NCBI RefSeq assembly: GCF_027947595.1
Contig: NZ_CP116257.1
Span: forward strand, 806,001 to 870,000
From: Streptomyces lienomycini
Lineage (GTDB): Bacteria; Actinomycetota; Actinomycetes; Streptomycetales; Streptomycetaceae
Direction of reading: 5' to 3'
DNA: 64,000 nt
How positions within the stretch are numbered: position 1 is the first letter of the stretch; every line of letters begins with the position of its first letter. A program made the translations under genes and the position numbers. Under the pieces are notes generated by a model that was given only the letters and a program-made list of their open reading frames with translations, made no database searches and had not been told where the DNA came from. Below, piece by piece: positions 37,835 through 46,785 of this stretch.

Positions 37835-39130
37835 GTGGCGGTGCAGGAGGCGAGACGCGGCAGCGGCTCGGACAAGGGCGCGTACGAGGCGGCCCACGGC
37901 GGTGGCTGCACCTGCGGGGACTGCCCGCACGGCGCCCGCGAGGGGCACCGCCGGGCGGTCGCCGCGTTCCTGCTGCGGCGGGACGAGTTCGCGGCCGGGC
38001 AGGGGTTGCCGGCCGCGGTGGCCCACTCGGCCTCCGCCTCCCGCCAGTGGGTCTCGGAGGAGCTGACCCAGTCCGCGGAGGCCGTCGCCGAACGCGGCCG
38101 GGCCGAGGGCGACGCATGGCTCGCGGGGCTGGGCCGGCGCACCGTGGCCGCCGTGTGGGCGGCAGTCGTCCTGCTGCTGCTCTGGCAGTCGCTCACCGCG
38201 GTCGGGGCGGGCTGGACGGCGGCACGCACCGCCGGGCTCGCGGCCGCCCTGGTCGTGTCCGGCGCGCTGACGGCGGCGTCCTGGTTCCACCGGACGCGGG
38301 GCGGGGCGCTGGCCCCGGTCATCGGCGAGGACAACCGCCTGTCCACCTCCCGCGCGGTGGCGGCCGCCTGGGTCCTCTTCGTCGCCTACGCGGTACTCGT
38401 ACTGGCCGGGCAACTGGCCGTCGCCTCGGGCCACGAGCGGCGCGACGCGCTGATCTCGGGTCTCGAACTCGGCCGCGGCGCCGGGGCGGTGACCGTGCTC
38501 GCGGTGGTCTGCGGGATCGCGGTCCTGGTGCGCCGGGTGGTCGGGCTGCGGGTGCTGGGGCAGCGGCTGCAGAAGGTGCGGGCGGACCGGCCGCGCGCCT
38601 CCGACCTGCTCACGGACGACGCGGGACGCGGGACCTTCGCCGACATCCAGTACGTCGCCATCAGCGCCGTCGCCCTGGTGTTCGCGGCGGTACGGCTGGC
38701 CCGGCGCCCGGAGCAACTGCCCGACCTGCCGTGGGGACTCGCGGTGGTGGTGCTGGTGTCGGCGGCGACCTACGTGGCCGGGAAGTACGCGGAGGGCGGC
38801 CGGCCCGTGATCCTCTCCGTGGTCCGGGCCCGGGAGGCCGGAGATCTGGACGCGCCGATCCGCACGGGCGACGACATCGAGATCCGCGGCGCGGGCTTCG
38901 TGCCGCCGGGCGCCCAGCGCGCGGACCGCCTGTCCCGGATGGTCGTCCGTATCGGCGCGGTCAACGTCCACGTCCCGCTGGTCCCGGTGACGGGCGGCTT
39001 CAGCAACCCGACGGACGACCTGCTGACGGTCCCGGTACCGGCGGACGTCGAGCCGGGCCGGGTGGACGTCCAGGTGGTCACCGGCGCGGGCGTCGAGACC
39101 AACCGGTACGCCATCGACGTCACGGACTGA
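37835..39130 (+). CDS. Integral membrane protein with C-terminal beta domain
   Basis: 431 residues from GTG 37835 (upstream in-frame sequence lacks coding bias). The N-terminus has CTCGDCPHG, a possible metal site. About six membrane helices follow (for example AVWAAVVLLLLWQSL, VLFVAYAVLVLAGQLAV, VTVLAVVCGIAVLV). The last ~100 residues resemble an IPT/TIG-type beta sandwich (DDIEIRGAGFVPPGAQ ... VQVVTGAGVETNRYAIDV). I do not recognise a function; the TIG-like end suggests surface or protein contacts. Confidence 0.75.
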   Translation: MAVQEARRGSGSDKGAYEAAHGGGCTCGDCPHGAREGHRRAVAAFLLRRDEFAAGQGLPAAVAHSASASRQWVSEELTQSAEAVAERGRAEGDAWLAGLGRRTVAAVWAAVVLLLLWQSLTAVGAGWTAARTAGLAAALVVSGALTAASWFHRTRGGALAPVIGEDNRLSTSRAVAAAWVLFVAYAVLVLAGQLAVASGHERRDALISGLELGRGAGAVTVLAVVCGIAVLVRRVVGLRVLGQRLQKVRADRPRASDLLTDDAGRGTFADIQYVAISAVALVFAAVRLARRPEQLPDLPWGLAVVVLVSAATYVAGKYAEGGRPVILSVVRAREAGDLDAPIRTGDDIEIRGAGFVPPGAQRADRLSRMVVRIGAVNVHVPLVPVTGGFSNPTDDLLTVPVPADVEPGRVDVQVVTGAGVETNRYAIDVTD

Positions 39131-39291
39131 CACCTCTCGCCCCTCCGGCTCCGGGCGGCCGGTCGACCGGTCGGCAACCTGTCGAAACCGACAGCAAGAA
39201 ACCGGTTGCCGAGGGTTGAGCGGGGCCCACGTGTCCTACGTATGGTCTGGTGGGGGCCCCGGGCATGCGCGGCGAGAGGCGGCTGGCAGTG

Positions 39292-39816
39292 ATGACTCAC
39301 GGGATGCGGACGGATGTCCACACCTCACGCGGGGGCGCGCGAGAAGGGGGCTGGCGGGACAACGCCGCCCGCTACGCCCTCCTTCCCCTACGGATCTTCC
39401 TCGGTGTCACGTTCGTCTACGCCGGTCTGGACAAGCTCACCGACAGCGCCTTCATGAAGGACGCGGGCGCCGGTTCCGTCGGCGACATGATGCGTGCCGT
39501 CCGCGACTCCTCGGCCGTCCCCGCCCTGGTCGACCTGGCCCTGAAGAGCCCGCCCGGTTTCGGCTACGCCATCGCCCTGGGCGAGTTGGCCGTCGGCATC
39601 GGCACCCTGCTCGGGCTCCTCACCCGCCTCGCGGCGCTGGGCGGCGCGCTGATCTCGCTCAGCCTGTGGCTGACCGTGAGCTGGGCCTCCGACCCGTACT
39701 ACTACGGCAACGACCTCCCGTACATGTTCTGCTGGGTACCCCTCGTGCTGGCCGGCGCACCCCTCTGGTCACTGGACGCCCTGCTCGGGAACCGGCGCCG
39801 CGGAAGGGCCTACTAG
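39292..39816 (+). CDS. DoxX-family membrane protein
   Basis: 174 residues with four predicted helices and the DoxX pattern near the N-terminus (LRIFLGVTFVYAGLDKLTD), then ALGELAVGIGTLLGLLTRLAAL. DoxX-family proteins are linked to quinone, redox or thiol handling, but the role here is unknown. The start is uncertain; ATG 39265 and GTG 39250 are in frame. Its TAG overlaps the TAG of the convergent gene in the palindrome CTAG. Confidence 0.85.
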   Translation: MTHGMRTDVHTSRGGAREGGWRDNAARYALLPLRIFLGVTFVYAGLDKLTDSAFMKDAGAGSVGDMMRAVRDSSAVPALVDLALKSPPGFGYAIALGELAVGIGTLLGLLTRLAALGGALISLSLWLTVSWASDPYYYGNDLPYMFCWVPLVLAGAPLWSLDALLGNRRRGRAY

Positions 39817-41363
39817 GCCATGAACACGGAGCCCGAAGTCGCCTGCACCTCGGTGTAGGTGGGGGCGCCGAGGTCGGCCGGCCGGCCGTCGCGGATGTCG
39901 GTCGCCGCGGTCACGGCCGCTGCCAGAGCTCTGCGGTAGAGCAGCGAACCGAGACTGATCCTGCGCACGCCCAGCGCGGCCAGCCCGGCGAGGTCCGGGC
40001 CGGTCGGTGTGTAAAGGATGTTCAGCGGCACGACGAGGGTTGCCAGCAGGGCGGCGATCCCGTCCGGATCCGACAGGCCCGGTACGAACACTCCGTCCGC
40101 CCCTGCCTGTTCGTAGACCGCGAGGCGCTCCGCGGTCTGCTCCTCCTGGCGCCCGAGCCAGTGGGTGTCGGTACGGGCGTTCACGAACAGCGCGGGTACA
40201 GCGGCCTTGACGGCAGCGATCTTCGCGGCATGCAGCTCGACGGGGGTGAGAGTGCCGTCCGAGCGGCCGTCTTCCAGGTTGATCCCCGCAGCGCCGGCGT
40301 CGTGCAGCCTTCGAGCCAGCTCGGCCACCTCCTCCGGTTCGTCACTGAAACCGCCTTCGGCGTCGACGGTGAACCGGAAGGTGCCGCGCCCGAGCCGGCG
40401 GGCCAGTGCCAGGGTCGCCGCTGCCGTGGCCGCCGCTCCGTCCGGCAGGCCGAGGGCCGCTGCCACGCCCAGGCTGGTGGTACCGATCGCGTCGAAGCCC
40501 CGCGCCGCCAGCGCAGCGGCGGAGGCGTAGTCCCAGGCGTTGGGCAACAGCAGCGGGGCGGCCCGATGGTGCAGGTGGGCGAAGGCGGTCAGCGGCCGCT
40601 GGAGGAGGCCGTCGGCCAGGGCGAGAGCGTGGGCCCTGCCGGGGCAGACCCTGGGCGGGGCGCCGAAGGTGAGCGGTACGGGATGCGCAGTCTGCGCGGC
40701 TGCCAGGTCCAGGAGCACCACATCGCCCTCGGCGATGTCCCGTCCCGCGACGCGGGTGGTACGGACGGCGACGCGGCGCATGGTTCGCACCGGTGGAGTC
40801 TCCCGGAGCACCCGGGCCAGCGGTGCGCTGCCGTCGGCCGCGGCATCGACCAGTGCCGCATCGACCAGTGCCGCCGTCGCCGCGCACGCCTGCACCAGCA
40901 GACCGATGCGGTTGGCGGCGGCCTCCAGGGTCCACTGGTCCGTGTCCTCGGACACCAGGAGCGCCACCAGCCGGGCCACGGCCTCGTCCGCGGTCGGGTC
41001 CGCACCCCCGAAGTAGACCCCGGCCACGAGGGTCACCGCCTCCGCGACCTCACGGGGCTGAGGCATTTCCAGGGCCTCGGCGAGGGCGTGGACCACCCGC
41101 ACCCGGACCTCCCCGTCACCGCCGGCCGTCACTGCGCGCCGCAGCGCGGCGGGTTCCAGCCTGGTGAGTTCGGCCTCCACGAGGGCCCTGCGCCGCCGAT
41201 GCGTCTCCCCGGAGCTGAATCGGGCCGCGGTGGCCCGCAGCCATGCGACGCTCGCCCCCACGGGGCCGCCGTCCGCTGCCGGCAGCTCGGGGACCAGCGC
41301 CGGGTCGGCGAGCGCCGCGCACACGTCCGTGTGGCGGTTGAATTCATGCGTCGTGTGCGTCAT
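39813..41363 (-). CDS. P450-like / PEP-mutase-isocitrate-lyase family fusion
   Basis: 516 residues from ATG 41363. Residues 1-255 resemble a short cytochrome P450: heme-Cys region LTFGAPPRVCPGRAHALALA with Cys240, but only ~240 residues precede it rather than ~350, and the K-helix ExxR is degraded (ARVLRETPPVRTMRR). From about 259 a complete isocitrate lyase/PEP-mutase-type barrel begins: LLLPNAWDYASAAALAARGF, FTVDAEGGF, INLEDG, and NARTDTHWL. Both parts are in one frame without a linker. Each half exists alone in other Streptomyces, from memory, so this looks like a recent gene fusion. C-C bond cleaving or mutase chemistry is plausible for the second half. Confidence 0.8.
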   Translation of the reverse strand: MTHTTHEFNRHTDVCAALADPALVPELPAADGGPVGASVAWLRATAARFSSGETHRRRRALVEAELTRLEPAALRRAVTAGGDGEVRVRVVHALAEALEMPQPREVAEAVTLVAGVYFGGADPTADEAVARLVALLVSEDTDQWTLEAAANRIGLLVQACAATAALVDAALVDAAADGSAPLARVLRETPPVRTMRRVAVRTTRVAGRDIAEGDVVLLDLAAAQTAHPVPLTFGAPPRVCPGRAHALALADGLLQRPLTAFAHLHHRAAPLLLPNAWDYASAAALAARGFDAIGTTSLGVAAALGLPDGAAATAAATLALARRLGRGTFRFTVDAEGGFSDEPEEVAELARRLHDAGAAGINLEDGRSDGTLTPVELHAAKIAAVKAAVPALFVNARTDTHWLGRQEEQTAERLAVYEQAGADGVFVPGLSDPDGIAALLATLVVPLNILYTPTGPDLAGLAALGVRRISLGSLLYRRALAAAVTAATDIRDGRPADLGAPTYTEVQATSGSVFMA

Positions 41364-41520
41364 GGCTCTGACGCTAGGTGCGGAACAGTTCGGTGCCGAC
41401 CGAACCATCGTTCCTGTTCAGTGAGCAGGAGGGAGTCTCGCGAAACTGCGCGAATCGGTGCGGTTCGGCGTCGAAGCCCGCGCCCTCCCTGCTGCGTCGA
41501 TCCGACGGGGCCATCGGTCG

Positions 41521-41766
41521 TCAGTGGGGAAGGTCCGCCCGGGGCTCGTCCGGGTGCGCCGCCCGGCGCTCTCCCCGGCGCTGGTGCGCGGCCCGGGCCA
41601 CGGTGCCGACCGCGCCCGCGATACAGAGGCCGCCCGTGACCAGGGGGATCACCGCGAACCACGGCGTCTCCCAGAGCCCGCCCGCGTCGCCGGCGTAGAC
41701 CACACCGGCCAGGATCAGGAAGAGACCGGCCACCAGTCGTCCTGGCTGGAACCTATGACGCAGCAC
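41521..41766 (-). CDS. Small two-helix membrane protein
   Basis: 81 residues from GTG 41766, overlapping the end of the PspC protein gene by 14 bases, so probably translated with it. Two hydrophobic segments (LVAGLFLILAGVVYAG; FAVIPLVTGGLCIAGAV) and a basic, Arg-rich tail. No family recognised. Likely an accessory of the adjacent membrane protein. Confidence 0.7.
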   Translation of the reverse strand: MLRHRFQPGRLVAGLFLILAGVVYAGDAGGLWETPWFAVIPLVTGGLCIAGAVGTVARAAHQRRGERRAAHPDEPRADLPH

Positions 41767-43216
41767 GGGTCACCTCCGCCTGACCGACGCCGACCTGGAG
41801 GTCGAGGTCGAGTGTGCCGGTGTCCTTGCCGCCCGTGGTGGGGGACAGGGTGACCTCCTTGTGCTTGCCCGGTGCCACGTCCACGTCCTTCGCCTTGTCG
41901 CCGGGGAGTTGGATGTCGCCCACGCCCACCTCGACGCTCAGCCGCACGGTCACGTCCGGCGGTACGACGACCCGTATGCGGCCCATGCCCACGTCGGCGC
42001 GGGTGGTCACCGTCTGCCCCTCGGCGAGGTCGAGGCCGGACAGGTCGAGGGTGCCGCTGCCCGCGCCGATGTCGTACTGGTCGCGTACGTCGGCCGCCGC
42101 CGTGGGCGCCCAGGTGGTCCGGACCCACTCGGTGCCGACGTTGTCCGGCACGGCGGTCGACCCCGCCAGCAGGCCCGCCGTGACGATGGCCAGGAAGATC
42201 GATCCGGCTCCCGTGCGTCCCAGGAAGGCGCTGACCGCGATGCCGAGACCGAAGGTGGCGAGCGCGCACGCCAGACCGGTCTGGAGACTGGTGCCGAGCG
42301 GGTGCTCGCCCCAGGTCAGCCGGGTCCCGAGGAAGCCCGCGAGCAGCGCGAGGAGGAACACCCAGCCGCCGATGCCCCGGGGACCGCGGGTCTGCGGGGA
42401 GCGGGAGCGCCGGTCACCGACGGCGGCGTGGTCGCGGCGGCCCGGGATGCCGCGGCCGATGTTGACGGCAGCCGCGATGTCACGGTCCTCGGAGTCCGGC
42501 GGACCCCACAGGTATCCCGTCGCGCCGTCATGGGTGCCGTCCTTGACTATGGGGTCGCGCCACCAGGACGGCCAGGTGTACATGATCGGGGGGGCCTGGG
42601 CCTCCGGCGGAGCGTCGGCGACGGTCTGCGCGGAGAGCGGGTCGGGTTCGGGGGCCTTGCGGTGCCGCGACCAGTACCCGGCGCCCGCGAGCAGCAGGGA
42701 GAGGACGACGGCGAAGGTCAGCACGCCGCCGTTGTGCAGCATGGTGAGGAAGACCCCGCAGCCGACCAGGGCGAAGAGCACGGCCGCCAGTGCCTGGCCG
42801 TCGACCCGGCCGGTCAGCAGCTTGCGCACCTCGTTCTCCTCCTCGTCCTCGTAGGGGACGAGGAGCCAGGCGAAGCCGTAGAAGAGGAGGCCGATGCCGC
42901 CGGTCGCGGAGAGCACGGCGAGCGTGATCCGGAAGATCACCGGGTCCATGTCGCACTGCCGCCCGAGGCCGGCGCAGACCCCGGCGAGCGCCTTGTGCCG
43001 CCGGTCGCGCCGGAACGGGTGCGGCGGCCCGGCGGGCTCGGCGCCGCCGCCGGTGCCTTCGGCGGCGGTGGCGCCCCCAGAACCCGCGGCGCCCCCAGAA
43101 CCCGTGGCATCCGTGGCATCCGCGGCGGGCGCGGCATCCTGCGGCCCGGCGCCCCGTGCGGGGCGGGGGCCGGGGCCGGGTCCCGGACCCGTCGCGGCGT
43201 GCTCGTGATCTGTCAT
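41753..43216 (-). CDS. PspC-domain membrane protein with C-terminal beta domain
   Basis: 487 residues from ATG 43216. About 60 Ala/Gly/Pro-rich residues precede a PspC domain (KALAGVCAGLGRQCDMDPVI then YGFAWLLVPYEDEEE), several membrane helices follow, and the final ~120 residues form a LiaF/DUF4097-like beta domain (GTLDLSGLDLAEGQ, VGMGRIRVVVPPDV, VEVGVGDIQLPG). It is divergent from a histidine kinase that also begins with PspC. The arrangement resembles LiaF/LiaRS cell-envelope stress systems, with this protein as a possible membrane modulator of the kinase. Confidence 0.85.
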   Translation of the reverse strand: MTDHEHAATGPGPGPGPRPARGAGPQDAAPAADATDATGSGGAAGSGGATAAEGTGGGAEPAGPPHPFRRDRRHKALAGVCAGLGRQCDMDPVIFRITLAVLSATGGIGLLFYGFAWLLVPYEDEEENEVRKLLTGRVDGQALAAVLFALVGCGVFLTMLHNGGVLTFAVVLSLLLAGAGYWSRHRKAPEPDPLSAQTVADAPPEAQAPPIMYTWPSWWRDPIVKDGTHDGATGYLWGPPDSEDRDIAAAVNIGRGIPGRRDHAAVGDRRSRSPQTRGPRGIGGWVFLLALLAGFLGTRLTWGEHPLGTSLQTGLACALATFGLGIAVSAFLGRTGAGSIFLAIVTAGLLAGSTAVPDNVGTEWVRTTWAPTAAADVRDQYDIGAGSGTLDLSGLDLAEGQTVTTRADVGMGRIRVVVPPDVTVRLSVEVGVGDIQLPGDKAKDVDVAPGKHKEVTLSPTTGGKDTGTLDLDLQVGVGQAEVTRAAS

Positions 43217-43396
43217 GAGTCCATGGTGACGGGCGCGGCGCCGTGACGGCAGCCGGTTCGACCCTGGTCCAACCCTGATATCGGCCCTGACCGCGTGCCG
43301 GGGGAGCGTTCGAGGGCGGGCCGGCCCGAAGATCAGGGGCGAGTGGGGGAACGACCCTGATGCTCCGGCTGCCGGACCCGTGTGACCATCTGTGTC

Positions 43397-44689
43397 ATGC
43401 CGGAAGCCGCAGCAGCACCCGTCGTCGGACCGCGGCCGCCGCGCAAGCTCTACCGCAGCAGCGACGGACGCTGGCTCGGCGGAGTGGCGCGGGGGCTCGC
43501 CGGGCATCTCGGGCTGCCCGTCATCTGGGTCCGGTTCGCCTTCGTCGGCCTGTTCATGGCCGACGGCCTGGGCGCGCTGCTGTACGCGGCCTTCTGGTTC
43601 TTCGTGCCGCTGGGCGTCGGCGGCGTCGAGGCGCAGCGGCCGCCGTCCCTGGTCACCTCCGAGACCTCGCCGGACGGCCGCCGCCGACTCGTCGCCCGCA
43701 AACCGGACAAGGGCCAGATGGTCGCCCTGCTCCTCATGGTCGTCGTGGCCCTGGTCTTCGTGGGCAACGTCGACCTCGGCGGCGGAGCCAAGGCCTACCT
43801 CTGGCCGACCGTGCTCGTCGGCGCCGGCGTCGCCCTCGTCTGGCGCCAGGCGGACAACGCGCGCCGGGCCCGCTGGGCGGAGGTGGGGCGCCACCGCCGC
43901 ACCGTCACGCTGCTGCGCTCGGTGGCCGGTGTCCTGCTGGTGACCGCCGGGGTCACCGGCATCTTCGTCCTCCAGGGATCCGCCGCCCACCTCGGCTCCG
44001 TCCTCCAGGCGGCCCTCGCCGTCCTCGTCGGGATAACGCTCCTCGCGGGCCCCTACCTGGTGCGGATGACGCAGGACCTCTCCGAGGAGCGGCTGATGCG
44101 CATCCGCGCCCAGGAGCGCGCCGAGGTCGCCGCCCACGTCCACGACTCGGTGCTGCACACCCTCACCCTGATCCAGCGCAACGCGGAGAGCGCGGGCGAG
44201 GTGCGCCGCCTGGCCCGCGCCCAGGAGCGCGACCTGCGAGCCTGGCTCTACAAACCCGAGGGCAACGGCAAGGACGAGGACGACGAGCCCACCACCCTCG
44301 CCGAGGCCGTCAAGCGCAACGCCGCGGAGGTCGAGGACAAGCACGGCGTGCCCCTCGAGGTGGTCGTCGTCGGCGACTGCCCGCTCGACGAGAGGACCAG
44401 CGCACAGATGCAGGCCGCGCGTGAAGCGATGGTGAACGCGGCCAAGTACGGTGGCGAGGGCGGCGCCGTACAGGTCTTCGCCGAAGTCGAGGGCAGGACG
44501 GTCTTCGTGTCCGTCCGGGACCGCGGCCCCGGCTTCGACCTCGACTCGATACCCGCCGACCGCATGGGCGTCAGAGAATCGATCATCGGCCGCATGGAGC
44601 GCAACGGGGGCACGGCGCGGCTGCGCGCGGTGCCGGACGGCGGCACGGAGGTCGAACTGGAAATGGAGAGGGCGGAGAAGACGTCATGA
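43397..44689 (+). CDS. PspC-fused sensor histidine kinase (NarL/LiaS type)
   Basis: 430 residues from ATG 43397; GTG 43382 is an alternative. No ribosome site precedes either, so a leaderless mRNA is possible. The N-terminal PspC domain (WLGGVARGLAGHLGLPVIWV) is followed by several membrane helices, then the dimerisation helix with the phospho-acceptor His in EVAAHVHDSVLHTLT and an HATPase region (AREAMVNAAKYG; VRDRGPGFDLD; MGVRESIIGRM). It phosphorylates the regulator that overlaps its stop. The likely signal is membrane stress, inferred from PspC. Confidence 0.9.
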   Translation: MPEAAAAPVVGPRPPRKLYRSSDGRWLGGVARGLAGHLGLPVIWVRFAFVGLFMADGLGALLYAAFWFFVPLGVGGVEAQRPPSLVTSETSPDGRRRLVARKPDKGQMVALLLMVVVALVFVGNVDLGGGAKAYLWPTVLVGAGVALVWRQADNARRARWAEVGRHRRTVTLLRSVAGVLLVTAGVTGIFVLQGSAAHLGSVLQAALAVLVGITLLAGPYLVRMTQDLSEERLMRIRAQERAEVAAHVHDSVLHTLTLIQRNAESAGEVRRLARAQERDLRAWLYKPEGNGKDEDDEPTTLAEAVKRNAAEVEDKHGVPLEVVVVGDCPLDERTSAQMQAAREAMVNAAKYGGEGGAVQVFAEVEGRTVFVSVRDRGPGFDLDSIPADRMGVRESIIGRMERNGGTARLRAVPDGGTEVELEMERAEKTS

Positions 44690-45441
44690 GCGAGCCGACC
44701 GAGGCGAACGGAACGTCGGGTACGTCGGGGGCGGGCGAGGCGGCCCACCCCGCGCAGTCGGTGAGCGGCGGCACGGGGGAGCGCCATGTGCGTGTCGTGC
44801 TCGTCGACGACCACCGCATGTTCCGCACCGGCGTCCAGGCCGAGATCGGCCAGACCGCCGAGACCGGGGTGGAGGTCGTCGGCGAGGCCGCCGACGTCGA
44901 CCAGGCGGTCACGGTCATCACCGCGACCCGCCCCGAGGTCGTGCTCCTCGACGTCCACCTTCCCGGCGGCGGCGGCGTCGAGGTGCTGCGCCGCTGCGCG
45001 CCCCTGATGAGCGACGCCGAGCGGCCCGTCCGCTTCCTCGCCCTGTCCGTCTCGGACGCGGCGGAGGACGTGATCGGCGTCATCCGCGGCGGCGCCCGGG
45101 GCTACGTGACCAAGACCATCACCGGCACCGACCTGGTCAACTCCGTCTTCCGCGTGCAGGAGGGCGACGCCGTCTTCTCCCCGCGCCTGGCCGGCTTCGT
45201 CCTCGACGCGTTCGCCTCCACCGACGCCCCGCCGGTCGACGAGGACCTCGACCGCCTCACCCAGCGCGAGCGCGAGGTGCTGCGCCTGATCGCCCGCGGT
45301 TACGCGTACAAGGAGATCGCCAAGCAGCTCTACATCTCGGTGAAGACGGTCGAGTCCCACGTCTCGGCCGTCCTGCGCAAGCTCCAGCTTTCCAACCGCC
45401 ACGAGCTGACGCGGTGGGCTACGGCACGACGGCTGGTGTGA
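44686..45441 (+). CDS. NarL-family response regulator
   Basis: 251 residues from ATG 44686, overlapping the kinase stop (ATGA). A disordered first 30 residues precede the receiver domain (VLVDDHRMFRTG; phospho-acceptor Asp in VVLLDVHLPG; TKTITG with the conserved Lys), then a LuxR-type helix-turn-helix (LTQREREVLRLIARGYAYKE, SVKTVESHVSAVLRKLQL). It is the cognate partner of the preceding kinase and may also control the divergent PspC gene. Confidence 0.93.
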   Translation: MSEPTEANGTSGTSGAGEAAHPAQSVSGGTGERHVRVVLVDDHRMFRTGVQAEIGQTAETGVEVVGEAADVDQAVTVITATRPEVVLLDVHLPGGGGVEVLRRCAPLMSDAERPVRFLALSVSDAAEDVIGVIRGGARGYVTKTITGTDLVNSVFRVQEGDAVFSPRLAGFVLDAFASTDAPPVDEDLDRLTQREREVLRLIARGYAYKEIAKQLYISVKTVESHVSAVLRKLQLSNRHELTRWATARRLV

Positions 45442-45663
45442 CGCTGCCGATCCCACGGCGCGCCGGCACTCGGCGGGGCCGGACCGGGCAAGGACGAGCC
45501 ATGCCGACGCCCCTGGAGCGGGCGACTGAGTGGCACACTCGTTCGAGGTCTCGCTCGCGGCGGCGAACCCTCCTGTCAGCAGGGGGGAGCGCCCGTATGC
45601 TGGCCGTGTACCGCCTGTCGGAGTCACACCGCGGCTGCCAGGCGGATGAGGAGGTGAAACGGA

Positions 45664-46227
45664 ATGAGCGTCGCCACCGACCACACCGGGCCCTGGACCG
45701 TCGCCGACGTCCTCGCCCTGCCTGAAGACCGCACCACCCGCTATGAGCTGCTGGGGGAGTCCCTCGTCATGTCCCCCGCTCCCGGGGTTCGCCATCAGCG
45801 GGCCTCGTTCCGCCTCCACGTCGCCTTGGACGCGGCCGCCCGGGCCGTCGGCGCGCCGGTGGAGATCCTGGAAGGCGTCAACGTCGTCCTGCCGTCCGGG
45901 TTGGTCGTACCCGATCTGGTCGTGGCCGACGCAGGCGCGACCGCCGCCGACCCCGTCACCGTCGACATCGACGCGGTCCAGCTTGTCGTCGAACTCGTCT
46001 CCCCCGGCAACAGCACCATGGACCGCAAGGTCAAGCCCATGCTGTACGCGGAGGCCGCCATCCCGCACTTCTGGCGCCTGGAGTTCGACCCCGCCCCCAT
46101 GCTCGTCATTTATGAACTGCAGGGCGGTCGCTACGTGGAGCAGACCACGGCGCTCGCGGGCGCGACCACTCACCTGGACGCCCCGTTCCCGATCGCGATT
46201 GATCCGGCTGGCCTCTCCCGGCAGTAG
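45664..46227 (+). CDS. Uma2-family nuclease-like protein (DUF820)
   Basis: 187 residues from ATG 45664 with GAGGTG upstream. The Uma2 fold is a PD-(D/E)xK nuclease relative; visible elements are RYELLGESLVMSPAPGVRHQ, VVPDLVVAD, and VVELVSPGNSTMDRKVKPM, which supply the expected Asp, Glu and Lys. The family is abundant in Streptomyces and often duplicated, but its role is not established. The last 122 bases overlap an antisense reading frame on the minus strand. Confidence 0.88.
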   Translation: MSVATDHTGPWTVADVLALPEDRTTRYELLGESLVMSPAPGVRHQRASFRLHVALDAAARAVGAPVEILEGVNVVLPSGLVVPDLVVADAGATAADPVTVDIDAVQLVVELVSPGNSTMDRKVKPMLYAEAAIPHFWRLEFDPAPMLVIYELQGGRYVEQTTALAGATTHLDAPFPIAIDPAGLSRQ

Positions 46228-46735
46228 ATGCCATCTGACGGCAACACTGACGGCAACCGAACCCGCCAGAGGCGGACGTCAGCGTTCCGGAACTTGGCGG
46301 GTTGTCAGCAGGCGTAGGTCTCCCGCTCGACTCACTACCGGCGACGCGTACCTGGTCCCCGGTGCGCCATGGCCCTTGCAAGAGTTCGTCATAGTCGCAG
46401 ACAGGGACGGCCCGGTAGCCTGCCGCTCGGATCGCCTCCAGGACTGTTGCCGTGTCGGACACGACAGCCGTTGGCGCGGCGCTGCGGTGTGCGTGGCACA
46501 TGAGGAGCGAGTGCCAATTCAGGAAGTCGTCACGTGCACCAGTGTCCTCGTAGTCGTTATGGGTCCACTCCACGTCGACGCATCCGAAGGTCATCGTGTG
46601 ATCCACGCCGAGTGACACGCACAGAGCTGCAGCCACCCGCTCCATCAACCGATCACGGCTGGGAGCAGCGACGTAGATCTGGCACTCACAACCGTGCTCC
46701 GTGCCGTCCTGCCCTGATGCCCTGTTGTCCTCCAT
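46106..46735 (-). CDS. Hypothetical protein, C-terminus doubtful
   Basis: 209 residues from ATG 46735, which has GGGGGG upstream. The first ~130 residues (ECQIYVAAPSRDRLMERVAA; DDFLNWHSLLMCHAH; AIRAAGYRAVPVCDYDELL) resemble a small conserved Streptomyces protein that normally ends soon after the CDYDELL motif. The remaining ~75 residues are low in coding quality and run antisense into the Uma2 gene. A frameshift or a lost stop is the likely cause. Function unknown. Confidence 0.5.
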   Translation of the reverse strand: MEDNRASGQDGTEHGCECQIYVAAPSRDRLMERVAAALCVSLGVDHTMTFGCVDVEWTHNDYEDTGARDDFLNWHSLLMCHAHRSAAPTAVVSDTATVLEAIRAAGYRAVPVCDYDELLQGPWRTGDQVRVAGSESSGRPTPADNPPSSGTLTSASGGFGCRQCCRQMASTAGRGQPDQSRSGTGRPGEWSRPRAPWSAPRSDRPAVHK

Positions 46736-46785
46736 GGCGAATCCCCCCAGGTCGTGATCTACTTCGGGAACCCGCTGAACAGCCC

